A stretch of DNA of 21,591 nt from Collinsella sp. Lineage in GTDB: Bacteria; Actinomycetota; Coriobacteriia; Coriobacteriales; Coriobacteriaceae. Positions 7,700 through 14,909 of this stretch are shown here, piece after piece. Location: contig DXZR01000040.1 of assembly GCA_019419555.1 (NCBI GenBank), forward strand, positions 1 through 21,591, written 5' to 3'. Every line of letters starts with the position of its first letter. Position 1 is the stretch's first letter. The position numbers were made by a program, and so were the translations under genes. A model generated the notes under the pieces. It was not told the origin of the DNA. It ran no database searches and saw only the letters and a program-made list of their open reading frames with translations.

Positions 7700-7739
7700 A
7701 ATCGGCCTTGCGGTGCATACCGGCTCTGCAAGGCCGATT
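7700..7739 (-). promoter_or_regulatory. Perfect 12-bp inverted repeat between PTS and GH4 genes
   Basis: AATCGGCCTTGC (7700-7711) and GCAAGGCCGATT (7728-7739) form a perfect stem around a 16-base loop, 18 bp past the PTS stop. No T-tract follows on the minus strand. It could be a processing or stabilising structure that sets different PTS and GH4 mRNA levels, or an inefficient terminator. Confidence 0.55.
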
Positions 7740-7757
7740 GTTTCGATGGACGATGGT

Positions 7758-9365
7758 TTACAGAAGACTCTCGAACTTCAGAAGACTCTCGAACTTCTCG
7801 CGAACCTGCGGGACGCTAAGGCCGACGATGACCTGGATTGACTGACCTTGGACCACCAAGCCATGCGTACCGATCGCCTTGAAGGAAGCCTCGGGTGCAA
7901 CGACGCTCTTGTCCTTGACGTTAACGCGCAGACGGGTAGCGCAGTTAGTTACATCGATGATGTTATCCGTGCCACCGAGCAGATCGAGGATGTTCTCGGC
8001 AAGCACCAAGCGCTCGTCATCTTTACTCTGGGCGACCGATTTGCCAGCAGCACCGCCCTGCTTTTGCTTGTAGTCGGCCTTGGACTTGAGCTCGACCTCA
8101 ACATCGTCATCCTCGCGACCGGGGGTCTTAAAGTCGAACTTGACGATCAGGAAACGGAAGACCACGACCCAAAGAGCGGTAAAGCACAGACCGACAAGGA
8201 TGGAGATGGCGTACTGCAGACCGTGTGCGGCCCAAAGGGGCAGCCAGTCCCACGAGAGCATCGAGATGATGCCGCCGTCGAAGATACCCACGACGCCAAG
8301 GAGGTTTTGAGCCATGCAGCCGAGCGCTCCGAGCACGCAGTGGACGACGAACAGGCCGGGCGCGATGAACAGGAAGGTGAAGTCAAGCGGCTCGGTGATA
8401 CCGCAAAGCATAGCGGTAAGGGTGACCGGGATCAGCAGAGCCTTGACGCGCTGCTTGCGCTCGGGTTTGGCGGTCATATAAAACGCAATGGCGACGCCAA
8501 GCGAGCCGAAGACCTTAGTCCAACCAGGGCAGGTATAGGCAGCCCAGGGTGCGGCATCCTTAAGAGCAATACTCGGATCGGCAGCCAGTTGGGGCAGGAT
8601 ATTGGCCCAAGCAGCAAAGATGCCGCCGTTGACCGCCGCGTTATCGTAATAGAACGGCGTATAGATAAAGTGGTGCAGGCCTGTAGGGATCAGCACGCGC
8701 TCGAAGAAAGCAAAGACACCCACGCCAAACGTACCGGCGGAAAGGATGAATCCCTGGAAGGCAGAGATGGCAGCCTGAACATGCGGCCACACCAGGCAGG
8801 CGATAAGAGCGACCGGAACCATAACGAAGAAACCGATCATATAGATGAACACGGAACCCGAGAACACGCCCAACCACTCGGGGAGCTCGGTGTCGAAGAA
8901 CTTATTATGCAGCATCGTGGCGATACCAGAGATAATGAGCGCGCCCATGATGCCCATATCAAGCGTTTTGATGCTTGCGATAGTGGCAAGACCAGTACCG
9001 CTGCCCGCCTCGACAGAGTAGTCGACCCCAAAGACAGGGCCCCACTGCCCCAAGATTGTGCTTACAAAGTAGTTGAAGGTAAGGTAGATGGCCAAAGCCT
9101 CCATGCAGCAGCGAGCGTTCTGCTTGTTCGCGAGCGAGATTGGCAACGCTACGCAAAACAGCAACGGCATCTGGTTAAAGAGCGTCCAACCACCCTGGAG
9201 CAGCACATTCCAGCAATCAAACCAAAGATGGCCCGCAGTGGCCATCTCGCCAAAGATCGCCTCGGTGGTAAACAACGTACCCAGGCCGACGACGATTCCG
9301 GAAAATGCGAAAAGAATTGCAGGCGTGTACATTGCACCGCCGAAACGTTGTATCTTTTGTATCAT
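7758..9365 (-). CDS. PTS alpha-glucoside transporter, IIC and IIB domains (GlvC/MalX type)
   Basis: Membrane permease that imports and phosphorylates a glucoside. The IIC domain (about 1-415) opens with IQRFGGAMYTPAILFAFSGIVVGLG and has around ten hydrophobic segments, with the family motif FGSLGVAIAFY and a conserved GITEPLDFTFLFIAPGLF. A charged linker rich in Lys/Glu/Asp leads to IIB (about 445-535), whose phosphorylated residue is Cys475 in DVTNCATRLRV. No IIA domain is present, so a IIA-Glc-like protein must come from elsewhere. ATG 9365 is chosen because the IIC motif follows at once and a GAGAGGGG ribosome binding site precedes it. That site is partly inside a GGGG-ATT-CCCC hairpin (9369-9379), which may limit translation. 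The C-terminus carries an 18-bp tandem duplication. It is upstream of, and probably cotranscribed with, the GH4 gene. Confidence 0.93.
   Translation of the reverse strand: MIQKIQRFGGAMYTPAILFAFSGIVVGLGTLFTTEAIFGEMATAGHLWFDCWNVLLQGGWTLFNQMPLLFCVALPISLANKQNARCCMEALAIYLTFNYFVSTILGQWGPVFGVDYSVEAGSGTGLATIASIKTLDMGIMGALIISGIATMLHNKFFDTELPEWLGVFSGSVFIYMIGFFVMVPVALIACLVWPHVQAAISAFQGFILSAGTFGVGVFAFFERVLIPTGLHHFIYTPFYYDNAAVNGGIFAAWANILPQLAADPSIALKDAAPWAAYTCPGWTKVFGSLGVAIAFYMTAKPERKQRVKALLIPVTLTAMLCGITEPLDFTFLFIAPGLFVVHCVLGALGCMAQNLLGVVGIFDGGIISMLSWDWLPLWAAHGLQYAISILVGLCFTALWVVVFRFLIVKFDFKTPGREDDDVEVELKSKADYKQKQGGAAGKSVAQSKDDERLVLAENILDLLGGTDNIIDVTNCATRLRVNVKDKSVVAPEASFKAIGTHGLVVQGQSIQVIVGLSVPQVREKFESLLKFESLL
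7761..7796. repeat. 18-bp perfect tandem duplication inside the PTS gene
   Basis: Two identical 18-bp units (7761-7778 and 7779-7796) lie at the 3' end of the PTS gene. In frame they encode KFESLL twice, so the protein ends with a repeated six-residue tail. The reading frame is kept. Probably a recent replication slippage event beyond the IIB fold. Confidence 0.9.
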
Positions 9366-9502
9366 GACGGGGAATCCCCCTCTCTTCATTCGGAGCGACT
9401 GCGGTTTTGGCTTCACTCGAGACCGCAGACGCGCCGTTTGCGTGTACCTCGTGCAATAGGACGGGTGGGCCCGCTTCCCTGACTTCTTGCGCTTCTATTT
9501 TT
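9366..9502 (-). promoter_or_regulatory. Long 5' leader of the PTS-GH4 transcript
   Basis: From the likely start near 9496 to ATG 9365 the leader is about 130 nt. It contains a 7-bp stem (9399-9405 with 9422-9428) and the small hairpin over the ribosome binding site. No known riboswitch or antiterminator site was recognised. Confidence 0.35.
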
Positions 9503-9526
9503 ATCATATCACTTATCTAGACAAGT
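9503..9526 (-). promoter_or_regulatory. PTS promoter -10 with adjacent GntR-type operator
   Basis: The minus-strand TATGAT (complement of 9503-9508) is a good -10 box. Immediately upstream lies the near-perfect palindrome ACTTATCTAGACAAGT (9511-9526, one mismatch pair), so bound repressor would cover the promoter spacer. No good -35 box is seen. The half-site TGTCTA recurs on the other side of the divergent region. Confidence 0.6.
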
Positions 9527-9544
9527 TAGCATAAATACTACGGT

Positions 9545-9576
9545 CGGTAAACGGTTGATTATTGGCCGTAAACGGT
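9545..9576. repeat. Two direct GTAAACGGT repeats 21 bp apart
   Basis: CGGTAAACGGT (9545-9555) and CCGTAAACGGT (9566-9576) match at ten of eleven bases, and their starts are 21 bp apart, two helical turns. They sit midway between the divergent promoters. The core GTAAACGGT fits part of LacI-family or cre-like consensus, so a second regulator may bind here. Confidence 0.5.
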
Positions 9577-9641
9577 ATATGTCCAGTATTTTGCCTGTTA
9601 AATCTGACATAGCTGATGGCTGCATTATAAATTTCTTTTCT

Positions 9642-9686
9642 ACTTGTCTAGATGTGCTTGTCTATATCTATAGACATACCTATACT
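9642..9686 (+). promoter_or_regulatory. Dehydrogenase-gntR promoter with overlapping operators
   Basis: TTGTCT (9658-9663) and TATACT (9681-9686) are spaced by 17 bp, a good promoter. The inverted repeat TGTCTATA-TC-TATAGACA (9659-9676) covers the -35 and most of the spacer. A second half-site, ACTTGTCTAGA, begins at 9642. The predicted start is near 9693, and AAGGAG (9712-9717) precedes ATG 9723. The arrangement implies repression by the GntR protein encoded downstream. Confidence 0.7.
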
Positions 9687-9722
9687 TCATTACAACATTC
9701 ACCGCTACGTTAAGGAGTCACC

Positions 9723-10748
9723 ATGAAAAGCGCGGTCTTCTATGGAAAGCACGACCTCAGAGTCGAGGAATCGGCAAAGCCGGCCGTGGGCAGGCGCGAC
9801 GTTCTGATCAACGTCAAAGCTTGCGGCGTCTGCGGCACCGACGTGCATATCTATGAAGGCGACAAGGGTGCGGCCGACGTTACCCCGCCCACGATCCTTG
9901 GTCATGAGTTTGCGGGCGTTGTCGAGGCCGTGGGCAGCGATGTCACCGGCTTTAAACCGGGCGATCGCGTGTGCATCGACCCAAACCATCCCTGCGGCTG
10001 CTGCGAACCCTGCCGCGACGGAATCAACCACTACTGCGAGCATATGACCGGTTACGGCACCACCGTTAACGGCGGTTTTGCCGAGTACTGCTCCGTCGAT
10101 ATGCAGCAAGTCTACAAGTTGGGCGATCACACCAGCTTCGAGCAGGGCGCCATGACCGAGCCCGTCGCCTGCTGCCTGCACGGCATCGATATGTGCAACA
10201 TCAAGCCCGGCAGCACAGTTGTCGTTATCGGCGGTGGCATGATCGGTCTGCTCATGATGCAGCTTGCTAAAAACGCCGGCGCCACCAAGGTTGTCTTGCT
10301 CGAGCCCGTCGAAGGCAAGCGCGAGGTTGCGCTCAAACTCGGCGCCGACCTGGCAATTGATTCCATCCACGAGGACGTCCCGGCCCGCCTGAAGCAGGAG
10401 GGCGTCGGCAACGTCGATGTCGTTATCGAGTGTGTCGGCAAGCCCGTCACCATCGAGCAGGCCATCCAAATCGCCGGCCACAAGGCTACGGTCATGATGT
10501 TCGGCCTCACCAAGCCCGATGAGACAATCACCGTCAAGCCCTTCGAGGTCTTCCAGAAGGAGCTTGTGCTTACCTCGTCCTACATCAACCCTTATACGCA
10601 GCGTCGCGCGCTCGAGCTCATCGACTCTGGCAGGCTCGACGTATCCTCGATGGTCGCCAAGGTGGCTTCCCTCGACGAACTCGGCGCCATCCTGTCAGAC
10701 CCAGCTCTGCGTGCCATGGGTAAATATATAATCGACCCCAGCAAGTAA
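9723..10748 (+). CDS. Zinc-dependent medium-chain dehydrogenase, probably polyol (sorbitol-type)
   Basis: NAD-linked oxidoreductase of 341 residues. Catalytic zinc ligands are Cys37 (CGVCGTD) and His61-Glu62 (GHE). The structural zinc lobe has Cys91, Cys94, Cys97 and Cys105. The nucleotide site is VVIGGGMIGLL, with an acidic residue after the second strand (LLEPVEGK), which favours NAD over NADP. These features place it in the sorbitol/L-iditol and threonine dehydrogenase branch; the exact substrate cannot be read from sequence. The start has AAGGAG five bases upstream. It is the first gene of a two-gene unit with the GntR regulator (65 bp apart) and divergent from the PTS-GH4 unit, with operator-like repeats at both promoters. 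A polyol released from a phosphorylated disaccharide alcohol is therefore a reasonable substrate guess. Galactitol or ribitol dehydrogenases are alternatives. Confidence 0.85.
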   Translation: MKSAVFYGKHDLRVEESAKPAVGRRDVLINVKACGVCGTDVHIYEGDKGAADVTPPTILGHEFAGVVEAVGSDVTGFKPGDRVCIDPNHPCGCCEPCRDGINHYCEHMTGYGTTVNGGFAEYCSVDMQQVYKLGDHTSFEQGAMTEPVACCLHGIDMCNIKPGSTVVVIGGGMIGLLMMQLAKNAGATKVVLLEPVEGKREVALKLGADLAIDSIHEDVPARLKQEGVGNVDVVIECVGKPVTIEQAIQIAGHKATVMMFGLTKPDETITVKPFEVFQKELVLTSSYINPYTQRRALELIDSGRLDVSSMVAKVASLDELGAILSDPALRAMGKYIIDPSK

Positions 10749-10813
10749 ATCGATCGACACCTGCGCGGGCGGCCCTCATCCGTCGTTCACGCACCCAGCT
10801 CTAGGAGACCGTC

Positions 10814-11569
10814 ATGGCGCGAGCCATCTTCCAAACTATTTACGACAACGTGAAGCAGTCGATTGACGACGGCACATACGCCTATCAGAGTTATCTGCCT
10901 TCGGAGACTGAGCTCACGCAGCTGTTTGACTGTTCGCGCATGACGGTCCGTCGCGCCATCTCGATGCTTGCGGCAGATGGTTACGTGCTCCCCCAGCAAG
11001 GCAAAGGCATGCGCGTCATTCGCAACATCAGCGACGAGAAGAGTCGTGGTGGCGGCGGACTCGAGACCTTTAAGGAAATCGCGGTCAACCGAGGCTTTGA
11101 GCTCAAGACTGTCACCACCGTCTTTGAGCTCCTCATCTGCAGCAAGGCGCTCTCCAAGATTACCGGGTTTCCCGAAGGCTGTGAGCTCACACGCGCCAAA
11201 CGCATCCGTTATGCAGACGGACAAGCCGTGTGCTCCGACGACTCCTATTACCTAAGCTCACAGGTACCGGGGCTGACACCCGAGATTGTCAACGACTCGA
11301 TCTATCGTTACCTCGAAGAAGATCTTGGCATTAAGATTGCCACAGGCAAACGCGATGTGACGATCGAGCATCCCACGCCCGAGGATACGCGCGTGCTCGA
11401 TCTCGACGACTTTAATGCACTCGCCGTTATACGCGGGCAGACCTACAACGCCGACGGCATCCTTATGGAATACACCGAGACAAAACAGGTCCCCGGGTTC
11501 TTTTTGCTCCATGAAACCGTGACGCGCAACGGTACCGGTCGAACCGGCCACCAAAGCAGCATGAACTAA
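10814..11569 (+). CDS. GntR/HutC-family transcriptional regulator with UTRA domain
   Basis: A 251-residue repressor-type protein. The winged helix is at about 5-70: FQTIYDNVKQSIDDG, then LPSETELTQLFDCSRMTVRRAISMLAADGYV and the wing QQGKGMRVI. The UTRA ligand domain is at about 80-235, including LTRAKRIRYADGQAVCSDDSYY and a late strand ALAVIRGQTYNADGILMEYTETK. HutC members such as TreR bind phosphorylated sugars and repress PTS and phosphoglycosidase genes, which fits the neighbours. ATG 10814 follows AGGAGA. The likely operators are the TGTCTA inverted repeats at 9511-9526 and 9642-9676, giving control of both divergent units, including its own. A strong terminator follows the gene. Confidence 0.93.
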   Translation: MARAIFQTIYDNVKQSIDDGTYAYQSYLPSETELTQLFDCSRMTVRRAISMLAADGYVLPQQGKGMRVIRNISDEKSRGGGGLETFKEIAVNRGFELKTVTTVFELLICSKALSKITGFPEGCELTRAKRIRYADGQAVCSDDSYYLSSQVPGLTPEIVNDSIYRYLEEDLGIKIATGKRDVTIEHPTPEDTRVLDLDDFNALAVIRGQTYNADGILMEYTETKQVPGFFLLHETVTRNGTGRTGHQSSMN

Positions 11570-11578
11570 CCATTTATT

Positions 11579-11650
11579 AGTTGCGGTGGAATAGTTCCTA
11601 GAATGGCCAGCTTAAGGGCAAAACAGGAACTATTCCACCGCAACTTTTTT
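11579..11650 (+). terminator. Terminator with a perfect 21-bp stem and long loop
   Basis: 11579-11599 and 11625-11645 are exact reverse complements, enclosing a 25-base loop, and a T-tract runs at 11645-11650. It ends the dehydrogenase-gntR unit. The stem is much longer and the loop larger than usual, so it may be a repeated element used as a terminator. Confidence 0.85.
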
Positions 11651-11681
11651 GGCCGGCGGGGCAGCACCTGTCCCACCGGCC
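11651..11681. repeat. Hairpin downstream of the ferredoxin-like gene
   Basis: GGCCGGCGGG (11651-11660) pairs with CCCACCGGCC (11672-11681) with one mismatch. There is no T-tract in the minus direction, so termination of the gene starting at 12954 is uncertain. On the minus strand its apex contains GGGACAGGTGC, close to the loop of the terminator at 20983-21021. Confidence 0.55.
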
Positions 11682-11700
11682 ATCATTTACGCTCGTTTAG

Positions 11701-12954
11701 CTAGTCCGCGAGCTTCTCCACCTGATCGAGCATCTTGTCAAGCTTGGCCTTTGCCTCAGCCTTGACCTTCTCAGCTTCTTCGTGAGCCTTCGCCTTCTGG
11801 GCGGCCTTTTCCTCGGCCTCGGGGTCGACAACGACCAGATTGGACGCATCGTGCTCGACCAGCTTGAGCGCATGCTCGGGACACACCTTGACGCAGGCTC
11901 CGCAACCTAGGCAATACGTGGACTCCAGCGCAAAGCGACCGCTTCCTACCAAATCGCAGGCGAACGTGGGGCATACATTGACGCACTCGCCGCACGACGT
12001 GCACTTGTCAAAATCGCACTCCGGCGTGCTCACCTGCATGTTCTGGGCAAGCTCGGGGTGGTTTTGCAACGTCGAGAGCACCAGTTGACGCCCGTGCGTG
12101 AGCGAACGGCGACGCTTGGTCGTCGTGGTGCCGCACATGGTGTTGAGCGTGCGCTCCAGCTGGGTAATCTGATGGCGATGGGCCTTGAGCTTCTGCGTCA
12201 CCGAGGCCAGCGCCGCCGTCGCCGGATTGAGCTTGGTCACCGTCAGGCCCGTGGTGCGGGCGATCTTTTCCATGTACTCCTTGCGCTCGTACTCGCGGCG
12301 CTTATGGCATTTAAGGCTCTTGGAGTCGACCTCCAAGCCCATACCCGTGCCGGACCACTCCTCGGCCTTCGCAATCGCCTCGCCCAGAATGTCCTCACCG
12401 CCGGTGTTGCGGCATTTATCGCACACGCCCAACGGCAGGTAGACGCTCACGTTGGGATAGTCGGCCAGCACCGAGAACCAGGTCTCGGCCGTAATATCGC
12501 CCACGCAGGCGACGACGACCTCGTTCTCACGCGGCATGCGCTTAAGGGCGCGCGTGCAGGTGACGTAGGCGGTCTCGTGGCTCGTAGCCGCCGAGACAAT
12601 GTCGTCGTAGACGTTTTTGGGTGCAAGGCGCGGCGAGATGATTGCCTCGGTCGGACAGGCAGCGGCGCACAGGCCGCACTTGCGACAGGAGTCGAGGATC
12701 TCGATGGCGTCTTCCTCGACCTCGATAGCGTTGACCGGGCACACGTCCATGCACGCAGTGCAGCCGCTCTTTTCGTTTTTGCAGGTCAGGCACGGAATGG
12801 TGTTACCGCGCGGACGCTCCTTGTAGTCGGCAGGATTCCATTGCGGCGCCGACGGATCGAGTGCATCGGTCACACCGCCAAGCGGGTTTTTAAGAAAGTC
12901 GAAACCCTTGCTGATCTCGATAATGTCATCAAACAGATCGTGTTCCTGCGCCAT
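11701..12954 (-). CDS. Ferredoxin-like protein with four predicted [4Fe-4S] sites
   Basis: A 417-residue electron-carrier-like protein of unknown role. The N-terminal pair of cluster motifs uses Cys65/68/72 with Cys55/58 nearby (CTACMDVCP) and Cys90/93/96/100 (CRKCGLCAAACP). A second pair lies at Cys318/321/324/328 (CTSCGECVNVCP) and Cys348/351/354/358 (CLGCGACVKVCP). Between them is a domain of about 200 residues with Cys150, then VCDKCRNTGG (Cys178/181) and a basic helical part. The protein ends in a lysine/glutamate coiled coil (about 378-417). No signal peptide or membrane helix is seen, so it should be cytoplasmic. ATG 12954 is chosen for the GGGAGGGG ribosome binding site; ten upstream residues of the open frame are dropped. 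No partner oxidoreductase subunit lies beside it, although alcohol dehydrogenases follow upstream on the same strand. Confidence 0.85.
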   Translation of the reverse strand: MAQEHDLFDDIIEISKGFDFLKNPLGGVTDALDPSAPQWNPADYKERPRGNTIPCLTCKNEKSGCTACMDVCPVNAIEVEEDAIEILDSCRKCGLCAAACPTEAIISPRLAPKNVYDDIVSAATSHETAYVTCTRALKRMPRENEVVVACVGDITAETWFSVLADYPNVSVYLPLGVCDKCRNTGGEDILGEAIAKAEEWSGTGMGLEVDSKSLKCHKRREYERKEYMEKIARTTGLTVTKLNPATAALASVTQKLKAHRHQITQLERTLNTMCGTTTTKRRRSLTHGRQLVLSTLQNHPELAQNMQVSTPECDFDKCTSCGECVNVCPTFACDLVGSGRFALESTYCLGCGACVKVCPEHALKLVEHDASNLVVVDPEAEEKAAQKAKAHEEAEKVKAEAKAKLDKMLDQVEKLAD

Positions 12955-13105
12955 GCGCGGCCCCTCCCTGAGCAGTGCAAACAAGCAAGAGATAATGATA
13001 CGCTATCGGCCCACGCCTCGGGCAAATTACACGCGGAGCATCTTTGCGGCAAATAGCCCATGGCCTATCGCCGCCTCGATTGCACAAGGTCAATCAAGTG
13101 CCAAG

Positions 13106-13612
13106 CTATGCCTCGCACATGAGCTGCACGAGTTTTTGTTTGGTCACCTTGGCCTGCTCGTTGGCCATATTGCGCTCGTTTCTAAAGACCGCATTTGCAA
13201 CACCCTGCAGATCGCCATCGGAAATCACGCTGCACGGACCGTCCATCGACGCCGCCGTGGGGCATACGCACAACGGCAACTCGGCATAAAACGCAACGGC
13301 CTTGGCGATATCGAGCATCTTGCCGCCGCCAATACCCACCACCATGTCGCAATACTCGGCCTGGGCTTCCTTAGCCATTTCGACAACGGCCTCTTCCGTA
13401 CACGGACCGTCATAAATCTTAAAGAACGGCTCGCTTAGATCTTCGTCCAGAAATCCATCGACGATCTGCCTGCACAGCCGATCCTCGGTGCCCTGGTCAA
13501 ACAAGACATAGGCAGCGCAGCCCAACCATGACAAATACCTGCCTTGACGCGACAGTTCGCCCGGCCCCTGAACATACCGGCCGGGACCGCCGTAAACCAT
13601 AGGAAGCGCCAT
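13106..13612 (-). pseudogene. Truncated glycerol-dehydrogenase-like protein lacking the metal site
   Basis: Residues 1-130 follow the N-terminal, nucleotide-binding part of GldA and resemble the intact neighbour: YGGPGRYVQGPGELSRQG, then VVGIGGGKMLDIAKAVAFY and CPTAASMDGPCSVIS. After residue 131 the similarity stops. The last 37 residues (beginning DGDLQGVANAVF) weakly resemble the very C-terminus of GldA, as if about 200 residues had been removed in frame. The metal-binding Asp/His/His region is gone, so catalysis as a dehydrogenase is not expected. The frame itself is intact and the gene has its own start (ATG 13612) with a weak ribosome binding site. Either a decaying paralogue or a small nucleotide-binding protein with a new use. 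The normal family length is about 365. Confidence 0.75.
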
Positions 13613-13675
13613 ACGAGAATCCGCCCTTCATCAAACAACGATTGGTGCAAAGTAACCTTGCCCCTTTGCACCATA

Positions 13676-13713
13676 GCAAAAAGGGGCAAAGCCATCTGCT
13701 GGCTTTGCCCCTT
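13676..13713 (-). terminator. Terminator downstream of gldA
   Basis: A perfect 14-bp stem (13681-13694 with 13700-13713) and a 5-base loop are followed on the minus strand by a T-run (complement of 13678-13682). A third copy of the stem sequence, GGGGCAA in the minus direction (13659-13665), could pair with the middle arm instead, but it lies beyond the T-run. Confidence 0.85.
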
Positions 13714-13725
13714 CCTTAGCTTGAT

Positions 13726-14826
13726 TTACTCATCCATGAGATAGTAGTGGCCCAGTGCGTCGGCACCCAGGATGGCGTTGGCGACCATCTCGGGCGTCAC
13801 CTCAAACGGCATATTGCACATGGTGTCATCGGGCGCGCAGGCGGCCTCGGCAACAATCATGGCTTGCTCGCGCGTAAGCTCAGCAACGCCAAGTTCCTTC
13901 ATCGTGACCGGCAGACCCAGCTCAATGCAGAAGCCCAAGACTTCCTCGAGTTTCTCAGTCGGGGCATCCTCGAGTACCAGCTGGACGATAGTGCCAAAGG
14001 CGACCTTCTCGCCGTGATACATGCCGTGGCACTCGGGCAGCATCGTCAGGCCATTGTGGATGGCATGAGCAGCGGCAAGGCCCGAGCTCTCAAAGCCAAT
14101 GCCCGAAAGCAGCGTATTGGCCTCGATGATGTGCTCGACGGCAGGCGTGAGCGCACCCTTCTCCAGCGCAACCTTGGCCTTGACGCCATCGGCCATAAGC
14201 GTCTCGTAGCAGAGCTTGGCGAGCGCCAGGCCGGCCATGCCGCCCTTGCCGCCGGCACAAGTGCCACCGTCGGCATCGTGCGTCGCCTGAGCTTCGAAAT
14301 AGGTTGCGAGCGCATCGCCCATGCCGGAAACCGTCAGGCGCACCGGGCTCGCCGCGATAACCGTCGTATCCATCAGGACGATATTGGGGTTTGCCTTAAG
14401 GAAGAGGTACTTGTCGAACTGGCCGTCATCGGTATAGAGCACCGAAAGCGCCGAGCACGGGGCATCGGTCGAAGCAATGGTGGGGCAAATGATAACCGGG
14501 GATTCCAGGTAATAGGCAACGGCCTTCGCGGTGTCGAGGATCTTGCCGCCACCGACGCCGACGATGATGTCGCAACCGTTGTCACGGGCGAGCGCAACCA
14601 GGCGATCGACCTCGCCCTTGGAGCACTCGCCGTTAAAGTCCTCAAACAGCAGCTCGGCCTTAGCCTCGGCAAAGCCGCCCTCGATCTTGGCACCGACGCG
14701 CTTCTTGCCCGAAGGCGTCACGATGACGAGGGCCTTAGCGCCGAGCGGCTCGACATAGGAGCCGAGCTTGGCGAGCTCGTCCGGACCCTGGATGTACTTG
14801 CTGGGGCTATTGAAAATTGCAGCCAT
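13726..14826 (-). CDS. gldA: Glycerol dehydrogenase (NAD, zinc-dependent)
   Basis: Oxidises glycerol to dihydroxyacetone with NAD, or runs in reverse. The 366 residues match GldA (about 367). The nucleotide motif GVGGGKILDTAKAVAYY is at 90-106 and the zinc ligands are Asp171 (GMGDALATYFEA), His254 (AAHAIHNGL) and His271 (HGMYHGEK), the same positions as reported for E. coli GldA. Two cysteine-containing segments (THDADGGTCAGGKGG) are slightly expanded relative to some members. The start ATG 14826 is fixed by the family N-terminus (FNSPSKYIQGPDEL); the ribosome binding site is weak. The terminator of the upstream iron alcohol dehydrogenase ends only 15 bp before this start, so expression may depend on read-through. 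A truncated paralogue follows on the same strand. Confidence 0.94.
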   Translation of the reverse strand: MAAIFNSPSKYIQGPDELAKLGSYVEPLGAKALVIVTPSGKKRVGAKIEGGFAEAKAELLFEDFNGECSKGEVDRLVALARDNGCDIIVGVGGGKILDTAKAVAYYLESPVIICPTIASTDAPCSALSVLYTDDGQFDKYLFLKANPNIVLMDTTVIAASPVRLTVSGMGDALATYFEAQATHDADGGTCAGGKGGMAGLALAKLCYETLMADGVKAKVALEKGALTPAVEHIIEANTLLSGIGFESSGLAAAHAIHNGLTMLPECHGMYHGEKVAFGTIVQLVLEDAPTEKLEEVLGFCIELGLPVTMKELGVAELTREQAMIVAEAACAPDDTMCNMPFEVTPEMVANAILGADALGHYYLMDE

Positions 14827-14840
14827 AACTATCCCATTCT

Positions 14841-14888
14841 CTAAAAGAAAAAAGAAAGGGGCTCCGTACAGATACGTGCGGAGCCCCT
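14841..14888 (-). terminator. Terminator-like hairpin between the iron alcohol dehydrogenase and gldA
   Basis: AGGGGCTCCG (14857-14866) pairs with CGGAGCCCCT (14879-14888), followed on the minus strand by a long T-rich tract (complement of 14841-14856). It ends 15 bp before the gldA start, leaving no space for an independent gldA promoter after it. Partial termination or attenuation is therefore likely. Confidence 0.85.
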
Positions 14889-14909
14889 CGTTACGATAAC
14901 AAGAGTCGA

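Noticed and set aside
5073..9482. Long plus-strand open frames opposite ychF, the GH4 gene and the PTS gene
   Set aside because: All lie antisense to genes with intact family motifs, show no domain pattern and have no ribosome binding sites.
13659..13713. Antiterminator switch formed by three copies of the GGGGCAA stem
   Set aside because: The third copy is transcribed after the T-run, so it cannot prevent termination in the usual way.
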